Origin: an uncultured Lachnospiraceae bacterium
GTDB taxonomy: Bacteria; Bacillota; Clostridia; Lachnospirales; Lachnospiraceae
NCBI GenBank assembly: GCA_947594335.1
Contig: CANQEC010000120.1
Location: 1 to 7,158 of the forward strand
Direction of reading: 5' to 3'
Length of the DNA: 7,158 nt
Shown here: positions 1 to 5,267 of the stretch, piece after piece
Layout: the number at the start of each line of letters is the position of its first letter
How positions within the stretch are numbered: the stretch's first letter is position 1
The notes under the pieces: generated by a model
Told to the model about the DNA's origin: nothing
Seen by the model: the letters and a program-made list of their open reading frames with translations, nothing else
Database searches by the model: none
Position numbers and translations under genes: made by a program

Positions 1-218
1 GACGCGTTCTTTCCATATAAAATACGCCCGCTGTCACCGTCCATCAGAACGGCCCCGCGGGCGTACAGTTCCATATTCACGGCAGTCCCGTCCGGACTGC
101 CTGTATTTTCCATTGTGCTTTCATTTTCATTTGCAGAAACATACCTTGCCGGATCTCCCAGAAAAATACACAGGCAGAGCATCAGAGACCACAAACTTTT
201 TCTCCCGAAAATTATCAT
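1..218 (-). CDS. D-alanyl-D-alanine carboxypeptidase (peptidase S11), 5' end only, cut by window edge
   Basis: Only the first 72 codons are present; the rest lies beyond base 1. The ATG at 218-216 is preceded by AAGGAG about 10 nt upstream. Residues 1-29 form a signal peptide: basic start (GRK), hydrophobic core around residues 9-20 and a likely cleavage site after VSA (27-29). A short polar linker follows, then ARGAVLMDGDSGRILYGKNA (53-72), the strand-turn-strand that opens the penicillin-binding domain of S11 low-molecular-weight PBPs. The catalytic SxxK motif should come within about 10 residues past the edge, so activity cannot be checked. Such enzymes remove the terminal D-Ala from peptidoglycan stem peptides outside the membrane. 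The gene follows scpB by 90 bp on the same strand. In Bacillus and many clostridia, dacB lies just downstream of scpAB and is followed by spmAB, so this may be the sporulation-type enzyme DacB; that is inference from synteny. It is a paralogue of the complete carboxypeptidase at 2666-3886. Confidence 0.88.
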   Translation of the reverse strand, partial: MIIFGRKSLWSLMLCLCIFLGDPARYVSANENESTMENTGSPDGTAVNMELYARGAVLMDGDSGRILYGKNA

Positions 219-308
219 GGGATGGATTCTCCTTCTTTTAAATCTTTCTGTTATCTGATTTCATCTTGCATGCTTTTGTTTCTGACGGCTCTCTTCGCGA
301 AACGACAG

Positions 309-890
309 TCAGACTTTGACCCGCATTTCAAGTTCTTCTTCTGCCTCGGCCTTCAGATCATCCATCTGAACCGTCCCCGGAAACGGCAGATCATCCAGAG
401 AGCTGATCCCGAAATGGCGGAGAAATTCTTCCGTCGTTCCGAACAGGATCGGTTTGCCCGGGGCGTCAAGTCTGCCCAGCTCCCTGACAAGATCATATTC
501 CACCAGACGGTTTACGGCGTGATCGCTTTTAACGCCCCGGATCTTTTCGATCTCGATCTTCGTTACAGGCTGTTTATAGGCTATGATCGAAAGAGTCTCA
601 AGGGCGGCATCCGTCAGCACGGCCTTTTTCGGCTGTCTGGCCACCTTGACCAGGTATCCGTACAGTTCGCTCTTGGTACAGAGCTGAAAAGCCCCGTCAA
701 GTTCGACAAGACAGATCCCCCTGTCTTCTGCCTGATACTTTTCCATCATCCCGCCAAGTATCTCCCGTGTCGTCTCCTCATCCTGTCCGATCGCATCTGC
801 AAGTTTTCCCGCTTCCACCGCATTTCCCATGGCAAACAGGATCGCCTCCAGGGCAGCCTCCATCTTCTTTTTTTCCAGTTCTTTGCTCAT
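309..890 (-). CDS. scpB: Segregation and condensation protein B
   Basis: A 193-residue protein, the usual ScpB length. ScpB dimerises and, with the kleisin ScpA, binds the Smc ATPase to form the bacterial condensin that organises and segregates newly replicated chromosomes. Family hallmarks visible here are the N-terminal winged-helix start (EAALEAILFAMGNAV, residues 11-25), the central block LETLSIIAYKQPVTKIEIE followed by IRGV (98-120) and the second winged-helix block LGRLDAPGKPILFGTT (138-153). The last 20 or so residues are acidic and Lys-rich. The ATG at 890 has a GGAGAGG ribosome binding site about 6 nt upstream. It lies 48 bp downstream of scpA on the same strand, the normal arrangement, with no terminator between them, so the two are almost certainly co-transcribed and made in concert. 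Confidence 0.97.
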   Translation of the reverse strand: MSKELEKKKMEAALEAILFAMGNAVEAGKLADAIGQDEETTREILGGMMEKYQAEDRGICLVELDGAFQLCTKSELYGYLVKVARQPKKAVLTDAALETLSIIAYKQPVTKIEIEKIRGVKSDHAVNRLVEYDLVRELGRLDAPGKPILFGTTEEFLRHFGISSLDDLPFPGTVQMDDLKAEAEEELEMRVKV

Positions 891-938
891 TTCTGTCCTC
901 TCCGCCGCAAACTGTATCTGCCTGCAGGGCCTGAAAGC

Positions 939-1679
939 CTACACGGCAAAAATATAGATCTCCTCAAAAATCCCGTCCTGCCGCACTTCGGCCTTTCCCT
1001 CTTTCATCAGCTCAAGCAGCGTCAGAAACGCCGCGACCGCATAAGGCTTTCCTTTTCTTTGCGCCATGACATTCCGAAACGTACATCTGCGGACCTTTTC
1101 AATATAATCCTGCACAAACCGCATCGTCTCGCTCAGGTCGATCTCTTCCTTTTCCAGCCTGCCGAATCTGCTTCTGATCGGGTCCACCCGCCTCTCCTGC
1201 CTTTTGAGCATTTCCTGATATAAAAGCAGAAGCCCGGAAAGCGTAACCTTTTCGAGAATCTGATCCACATCGGCCGGCGGCTGCCAGGACATCACTTCTT
1301 CCGGCACATCCGGCTGGCGGTATACTGTAAACGCGGCGGCCTCCTCCCGATCCCGAAGCTCCTGCGCCATATATTTGTACATTTTATATTCCAGCAGTCT
1401 CCTGGCAAGCTCCGCCCTCGGATCGATCGGCTCCCCCTCCTTTGTGACTTCGGGAGGAAGAAGCATTTTCGCCTTGATATCCAGCAGCGTTGCGGCCATC
1501 ACAAGAAACTCGCTCATCACATCGAGGTTTTCCTCATCCATCCGGCGGACATACTCCATATACTGATTCGTGATCTCCGCGATCGGAATATCCTGTATAT
1601 TCACTTTATTTTTATCGATCAGATGCACAAGAAGATCCAGAGGACCTTCAAACACCTGAAGTTTTACCGGTATACCCAT
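939..1679 (-). CDS. scpA: Segregation and condensation protein A (kleisin subunit of Smc-ScpAB)
   Basis: A 246-residue protein of usual ScpA length. ScpA is the kleisin that bridges the two Smc heads and recruits ScpB. The N-terminal signature FEGPLDLLVHLI (10-21) and the helix MAATLLDIKAKMLLP (61-75) are diagnostic; the C-terminal winged helix that contacts Smc covers about residues 180-246. The frame is open upstream to another ATG at 1754, but I chose the ATG at 1679 because it has a GGGAG ribosome binding site 6 nt upstream, starts right at the conserved domain, and avoids 25 low-complexity residues that overlap the end of the upstream gene. The gene sits 78 bp after the metallophosphoesterase and 48 bp before scpB on the same strand, so it is probably the second gene of an operon. 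Confidence 0.97.
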   Translation of the reverse strand: MGIPVKLQVFEGPLDLLVHLIDKNKVNIQDIPIAEITNQYMEYVRRMDEENLDVMSEFLVMAATLLDIKAKMLLPPEVTKEGEPIDPRAELARRLLEYKMYKYMAQELRDREEAAAFTVYRQPDVPEEVMSWQPPADVDQILEKVTLSGLLLLYQEMLKRQERRVDPIRSRFGRLEKEEIDLSETMRFVQDYIEKVRRCTFRNVMAQRKGKPYAVAAFLTLLELMKEGKAEVRQDGIFEEIYIFAV

Positions 1680-1720
1680 GCTTTTCTCCCTGCTGTCCAG
1701 TTTTGCAGTCCGCCCCGGCC

Positions 1721-1743
1721 CCGGATCCTGTCCGCATATCCGG
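1721..1743 (-). repeat. GC-rich inverted repeat between the metallophosphoesterase gene and scpA
   Basis: CCGGAT at 1721-1726 and ATCCGG at 1738-1743 are perfect inverted repeats around an 11-nt loop, and flanking GG and CC pairs can extend the stem with a bulge. No T-run follows on the minus strand, so this is not an obvious terminator. It could fold in the mRNA just ahead of the scpA leader. Confidence 0.4.
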
Positions 1744-1757
1744 CCCTGGCGCAAAAA

Positions 1758-2555
1758 TCACAGAAAATCTATGACGACAAGTTCCGGCGGATTGTTGATC
1801 CTGAGTCTGACCGTATGGCTGCCCAGCCCGGAGCTCACAATCATGCGATGCCCCTGCTTTACAAACATTCCCCGCGAATACGCAGGGAACAGCTGCAGCT
1901 GGGGACTGATCAGTCCCCCGACTCCCGGCACGCGCACGATTCCGCCGTGATAATGTCCTGCCAGCACAAGATCCGCCCCCCAGTCGGCATACGCATCAAA
2001 ATACGCAGGATGATGCGCAAGCAGAATATGAAAGGAATCATCCTCCGGTCTGCCGACCGCTTTCCCGATCTGTTCCCCGCTCAGGCTTACCCTGCCCCAC
2101 CGGCCGTAATATTCCCGCGGAAGCTCAAATCCCCATACGGTAAACCGCATTCTTCCGATCTGCAGCTTTTCATGCTCATTTTCGAGCAGATGCACGCCAA
2201 AGCTCCGGATCATCTCAGAATAAACCGCGTACGCATCCCCATATTTTTCAGGCTGCTCACGGAGCCTGTATTCATGGTTGCCGTTTGCGCAGTATACAGG
2301 ATAACATTTTGTCAGCTCATCCATGAGGGCGACCGCCGCGTGTGTGCGGGGGAATCTGGAGCCTACGATCATATCGCCCCCGACGAAAACGGCTTCCGGG
2401 GACTGGTTTCTTATTTCCTGAAGCAGTTTCTCATTCTCCCTGCCATAGCTCATATCATGCAGATCACTTAAAAACACGACAGAAAAAGGAGAATCCGAAC
2501 GGCTTCCATTATAATCAGCGCGTATTCTGTAGCGTGTCACTTTAAAATCCGCCAT
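1758..2555 (-). CDS. Calcineurin-like metallophosphoesterase
   Basis: A 265-residue protein with the full metal-binding set of the calcineurin-like phosphoesterase fold: SDLH (D31, H33), GGD (D61), GNHE (N93, H94), AHHP (H181) and GHYHGG (H201, H203). These residues normally hold two divalent metals that activate water to cleave phosphoester bonds. The spacing and the GHxHGG ending resemble the YkuE/YaeI-like group, some of which act on lipids such as UDP-diacylglucosamine, but those usually have an N-terminal membrane anchor or export signal. This protein starts MADFKVTRYRIRAD and has neither, so it is probably cytoplasmic; the substrate cannot be told from sequence. The ATG has an AAAGGAG site 6 nt upstream. 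It appears to be the first gene of an operon with scpA, scpB and a carboxypeptidase gene, behind its own promoter at 2597-2625. Confidence 0.93.
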   Translation of the reverse strand: MADFKVTRYRIRADYNGSRSDSPFSVVFLSDLHDMSYGRENEKLLQEIRNQSPEAVFVGGDMIVGSRFPRTHAAVALMDELTKCYPVYCANGNHEYRLREQPEKYGDAYAVYSEMIRSFGVHLLENEHEKLQIGRMRFTVWGFELPREYYGRWGRVSLSGEQIGKAVGRPEDDSFHILLAHHPAYFDAYADWGADLVLAGHYHGGIVRVPGVGGLISPQLQLFPAYSRGMFVKQGHRMIVSSGLGSHTVRLRINNPPELVVIDFL

Positions 2556-2596
2556 ATTACTCTCCTTTCCCGCAGTATTTTTCTGATCTTTTTCTC

Positions 2597-2625
2597 ATTC
2601 TACCATAGATCCGGGCACAAGGAAA
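2597..2625 (-). promoter_or_regulatory. Probable sigma-A extended -10 promoter for the metallophosphoesterase-scpAB operon
   Basis: On the minus strand TAGAAT (2602-2597) is preceded by TGG (2605-2603), an extended -10 element. A weak -35 hexamer, TTTCCT (2625-2620), lies 17 nt further upstream. The predicted start of transcription is about 35 nt before the ATG at 2555, leaving room for the AAAGGAG site. The weak -35 fits an extended -10 promoter. There is no clear terminator after the preceding carboxypeptidase gene, so read-through may also feed this operon. Confidence 0.6.
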
Positions 2626-2665
2626 GACTTGTTTTGGCGGGATCCCAAATGCACGCTGGCCGGTT

Positions 2666-3886
2666 TTAAATCATCCACTGTCCGATCACCCGGCCAAGGC
2701 AGTTAAAATACCCCTCTTTTTCCACTTCCCTCTCCGTCAGCACAGCTATGCGACCAATCTCTTTTCCGTCCAGCATGTAGACGAGAGAACCGACCTGTTC
2801 TCCGGCAGCAAGCGGCGCTTTGATCTCCTCTGGAAGCTCCAGCGTCTTTTCGATCTTTGAAAAATCCTCCCCGGAAGTACTCAGGTAACAAAACCCGCTT
2901 TCATAGACCAGTTCCGTGTAATCCTCGGCCGCTCCTCTTACTCTGACGGGAGAGGGCTTCCCCATATCCTCGTCTTCATAAAGGGAGCATCTGGAAAAAC
3001 CGTAGTTCAGCAGCGCGCCCGCATCCGCAAATCTGGTCTTTGTATCCGGCGCCGTCATCACCACGCTGATCAGACGGATCCCGTTTCTTGCCGCCGTGGC
3101 GCTCAGACAGCAGCCCGCGAGGCTCGTGCTCCCCGTTTTCAGTCCGTCGCAACCGTCAAACGAACGCAGCAGCTTGTTTGTGTTGGTCAGGGTAAACCTG
3201 CTGCTTCCCCGCGCCGTCACATGCGTGATATCCTCCATCCAGATACGCGAATACTCCGTCACCTGCGGAAACCGGCACAGCAGTTCTCTTGACATCAGCG
3301 CGACATCCATCGCAGAGGTGTAGTGATTCACGGAATCCGTCAGTCCGCAGCAGTCCACAAAATTTGTGTTCTCCATCCCGAGCCGCTTTGCCTCCTGGTT
3401 CATCTGTTCCACAAACGCCTGCTCTGTGCCGGCAAGATGCTCCGCCATCGTCACCGCGGCGTCATTTCCCGACGCGATGACAATGCATTTCAGCAGCGTC
3501 TCAACCGTCTGCTTCTCCCCCTCTTCAAGGAACACCTGGGATCCTCCCATAGATCTGGCGTAGGCGCTTGTCGTCACCTCATCCGTCAGCGCGATCCTTC
3601 CCTCCTGCAGGGCCTCAAAGATCAGCAGCATTGTCATGACTTTCGTCACACTCGCCGGATGTATCCTGTCCTGAGCGTTTTTTTCATACAGTACCTGTCC
3701 TGTGGAAACCTCCATGAGCACCGCGTGCGGCGTCAAAATGTCGGGTTCCCCCTCCGCATGGACGACAAACGCCTTTCCCGCGCCGATTCCAAAGATAAGA
3801 AGCCATGCGGCAGCCCTTCTCAGAAATCCCGTACAAGTCTGTCCGACTTTGTGACTTTTCAAAATCCTTTCAAACAAAAAAAACAT
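2666..3886 (-). CDS. Secreted D-alanyl-D-alanine carboxypeptidase (low-molecular-weight PBP, peptidase S11)
   Basis: A 406-residue low-molecular-weight PBP with all three active-site motifs: SVTK (79-82, nucleophile S79), SGN (139-141) and KTG (250-252). It trims the terminal D-Ala of peptidoglycan stem peptides outside the cell membrane. Residues 1-44 form a signal peptide with basic residues at 9-24, a hydrophobic core at about 25-42 and probable cleavage after VHA (42-44). The catalytic domain runs to about residue 300, followed by the beta-rich PBP5 C-terminal domain and an amphipathic end (FNCLGRVIGQWMI) that could touch the membrane. Length and layout fit DacA/DacF. The start is uncertain: the ATG at 3886 sits within a run of T right after a strong hairpin, and the only purine-rich stretch upstream (GGGCGG) is inside the hairpin stem. 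Later TTG codons (residues 4 and 9) have no better site. It lies 133 bp after rpsU, beyond that gene's terminator. Confidence 0.95.
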   Translation of the reverse strand: MFFLFERILKSHKVGQTCTGFLRRAAAWLLIFGIGAGKAFVVHAEGEPDILTPHAVLMEVSTGQVLYEKNAQDRIHPASVTKVMTMLLIFEALQEGRIALTDEVTTSAYARSMGGSQVFLEEGEKQTVETLLKCIVIASGNDAAVTMAEHLAGTEQAFVEQMNQEAKRLGMENTNFVDCCGLTDSVNHYTSAMDVALMSRELLCRFPQVTEYSRIWMEDITHVTARGSSRFTLTNTNKLLRSFDGCDGLKTGSTSLAGCCLSATAARNGIRLISVVMTAPDTKTRFADAGALLNYGFSRCSLYEDEDMGKPSPVRVRGAAEDYTELVYESGFCYLSTSGEDFSKIEKTLELPEEIKAPLAAGEQVGSLVYMLDGKEIGRIAVLTEREVEKEGYFNCLGRVIGQWMI

Positions 3887-3932
3887 AAAAAACCGCCCGT
3901 AATATACTTATTACTAACTATATTACAGGCAG
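3884..3932 (-). terminator. Hairpin plus U-run overlapping the carboxypeptidase start codon: terminator or attenuator
   Basis: Arms at 3919-3932 and 3893-3906 can pair over 14 bp in minus-strand RNA (two G-U pairs, no mismatch) around a 12-nt loop. The base of the 3' arm is GGGCGG, and six U follow at once (3892-3887). The AUG of the carboxypeptidase comes next, then eight more U. This has the form of an intrinsic terminator, but its U-run contains the start codon of the next gene. It could stop residual read-through from rpsU, act as an attenuator, or hide the ribosome binding site. As DNA, the AT-rich inverted repeat GTAATATA-n12-TATATTAC could instead be an operator. I found no convincing promoter between it and the rpsU terminator. 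Confidence 0.6.
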
Positions 3933-3978
3933 TCCCAAAACATGCCTGGACGCTGTATGGAGACTGGGCTTTCTTCGT

Positions 3979-4010
3979 AAAAAATCCCCGGTCTTTGGAC
4001 CAGGGATTTT
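3979..4010 (-). terminator. Intrinsic terminator of rpsU
   Basis: A 13-bp stem (3981-3993 with 3998-4010, one G-U pair in the minus-strand RNA) closes a CAAA loop and is followed by a run of six T on the minus strand. The A/T ends are symmetric, so it could work in both directions, though no forward-strand gene approaches it. It lies 10 nt after the rpsU stop codon. Confidence 0.9.
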
Positions 4011-4019
4011 GTGCACAAC

Positions 4020-4196
4020 TTAATTATACTTACGTTTGCGGGCAGCTTCTGATTTCTTTTTACGTCTTACGCTCGGCTTTTCGTAATGCTCTCTCTTACG
4101 AATTTCCTGCTGGATACCGGCCTTTGCGCAATTTCTTTTGAAACGACGTAAAGCGCTGTCCAAAGTCTCGTTTTCTTTTACGATTACATTCGACAT
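4020..4196 (-). CDS. rpsU: 30S ribosomal protein S21
   Basis: A 58-residue, very basic protein starting MSNVIVKENETLDSALRRFK and ending KKKSEAARKRKYN, easily recognised as bacterial ribosomal protein S21 of the short Firmicutes form. S21 joins the 30S subunit late and sits near the anti-Shine-Dalgarno region of 16S rRNA, where it helps initiation. The middle part (NCAKAGIQQEIRKREHYEKP) is the conserved core. The gene has its own strong promoter (4275-4302), a leader of about 70 nt with an inverted repeat, purine-rich stretches GGAGGGAGG and AGGTG ahead of the ATG, and a dedicated terminator, so it forms a single-gene transcription unit. Its neighbours, a sugar kinase and a cell-wall enzyme, have no evident functional tie. 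Confidence 0.98.
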   Translation of the reverse strand: MSNVIVKENETLDSALRRFKRNCAKAGIQQEIRKREHYEKPSVRRKKKSEAARKRKYN

Positions 4197-4218
4197 ACTC
4201 TCACACCTAACCTCCCTC

Positions 4219-4246
4219 CAGTTGTAGATTGTGCATAATACAACTG
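4219..4246 (-). promoter_or_regulatory. Inverted repeat in the rpsU leader
   Basis: CAGTTGTA (4219-4226) and TACAACTG (4239-4246) are a perfect 8-bp inverted repeat with a 12-nt loop. It lies in the untranslated leader, just upstream of the GGAGGGAGG purine stretch before rpsU. A hairpin here could serve as an RNA control element or protein-binding site; no U-run follows, so it is not a terminator. Confidence 0.5.
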
Positions 4247-4274
4247 TCTGGGTATTTTTACTGCACTGATAGTA

Positions 4275-4302
4275 ATTATACCATACTTTCGGGTTTCGTC
4301 AA
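4275..4302 (-). promoter_or_regulatory. Strong sigma-A promoter of rpsU
   Basis: On the minus strand TTGACG (4302-4297), a 16-nt spacer ending in TGG (an extended -10 element) and a perfect TATAAT (4280-4275). The expected start of transcription is near 4268, giving a leader of about 70 nt to the rpsU ATG. It lies 35 nt beyond the stop codon of the kinase gene, and I see no clear terminator between the two. Confidence 0.92.
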
Positions 4303-4337
4303 CTATTTTTCAAAAAAATGACAAAATAAATTACACC

Positions 4338-5267
4338 CTATTTCGCAAGGAAAATTTCGATATCCGATTTTGTCGGAAGCGCCGGAATTCCGCCCATCTT
4401 CTGAACGCACAGGCCGCCGGAAGCATTTCCGTAGGCAAGCGCCGCCCGGATCAGGTCTTCATTCAGGTCGGAAGCTTTCGTAATCCCTGTCATCAGCAGC
4501 TTGGAAAGAAATCCTCCCCAGAATGCGTCGCCGGCTCCTGTCGCGTCCACGGCCTTTACCTTATGTCCCTCAACCGTTCCTTCTTTCCCGCCAAAGAAGT
4601 ACTTTGCGCCCTTTGAACCGAGCGTCTCAATCACGACCGTAATGCCGTTTTCCTGCATAAGCGCCGGTATGTTTGCCTCACCGCCGACAAAATCCAGTTC
4701 CTCATCGGAGACTTTCAGAAGATCCACATACGGAAGCACCTGATCTACAACCGCCTTCGCGTCTTCGAAGCTCCAGATCATATTGCGGTAGTTCACATCA
4801 TAGCTGATCAGTTTCCCATGCTTTTTCGCAAGCTGCATCGCATAGAAATGAGCGTCGCGGCTCGGATTCGCGGACATGCCGACGGAACCTGCATGCAGCA
4901 TCCTCGCGCTTTGAATCATCTCCTCCGACACATCGTCTTTGTCAAGAAGAATATCCGCGCCAGGCTTCCGGACAAAGGTAAAAGAGCGCTCTCCTCCCTC
5001 GTACAGGGTTACAAACGCCAGGGTCGTCACCGCCGCGTCCGTCAGTTCAGGGCAGAGTACCTTCACGCCGTCTTCTTCAAGCGTCTTCTTCAGAAGCTTA
5101 CCGAAATCATCGTTTCCGAGTCTGCCAAGAAATCCTGCCTCAAGCCCGTTCCTCGCGATCGCGATGCAGGCGTTTGCCGGAGCTCCTCCGGGATTGCAGA
5201 CATAACTGCGTTCCTCTTTGCCCGGCGTAAAATCAATCAGCATCTCTCCCATACAGATAATATCCAT
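4338..5267 (-). CDS. PfkB-family carbohydrate kinase (fructokinase-like), as a separate product from the internal start
   Basis: From the internal ATG at 5267 this gives a 309-residue protein, the usual length of a stand-alone fructokinase/ribokinase-family enzyme. It begins MDIICMGEMLIDFTPG, typical of a true N-terminus in this family. A GGAGGA site 6 nt upstream is as good as any in the window, so this kinase is probably made on its own whether or not the fusion is also made. Motifs in this numbering: substrate-binding GGAPANAC (27-34), YDVNYR (156-161), KVSDEE (185-190), and DATGAGDAF (241-249) with D247 as the catalytic base and an anion hole from the GAG turn. It would phosphorylate a free sugar, most likely fructose, with ATP in the cytoplasm; the exact sugar cannot be read from sequence. 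Listed separately because it overlaps the fused frame. Confidence 0.6.
   Translation of the reverse strand: MDIICMGEMLIDFTPGKEERSYVCNPGGAPANACIAIARNGLEAGFLGRLGNDDFGKLLKKTLEEDGVKVLCPELTDAAVTTLAFVTLYEGGERSFTFVRKPGADILLDKDDVSEEMIQSARMLHAGSVGMSANPSRDAHFYAMQLAKKHGKLISYDVNYRNMIWSFEDAKAVVDQVLPYVDLLKVSDEELDFVGGEANIPALMQENGITVVIETLGSKGAKYFFGGKEGTVEGHKVKAVDATGAGDAFWGGFLSKLLMTGITKASDLNEDLIRAALAYGNASGGLCVQKMGGIPALPTKSDIEIFLAK

Noticed and set aside
293..303. Short palindrome TTCGCGAA near the end of scpB
   Set aside because: An 8-bp palindrome by itself is expected by chance and has no promoter or U-run next to it.
222..1223. A 333-codon open frame on the plus strand
   Set aside because: It runs antisense across scpB and part of scpA, has no recognisable domain, and its composition (many His, Arg, Phe and Leu) is typical of a shadow frame.
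1680..1754. A 25-residue N-terminal extension of ScpA from an upstream ATG
   Set aside because: The extension has no ScpA-like sequence and overlaps the GC-rich repeat; the ATG at 1679 has a good ribosome site and begins at the conserved domain.
1623..2471. A 282-codon open frame on the plus strand
   Set aside because: Antisense to scpA and the metallophosphoesterase, whose metal motifs are complete on the minus strand; no family resemblance in the plus frame.
2641..2665. Terminator after the complete carboxypeptidase gene
   Set aside because: GGGATCCC and nearby GC-rich bases suggest pairing, but I could not draw a stable stem followed by a T-run.
3323..4141. A 272-codon open frame on the plus strand
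   Set aside because: It crosses the carboxypeptidase start region, both hairpins and part of rpsU in antisense, so it cannot be a real gene alongside them.
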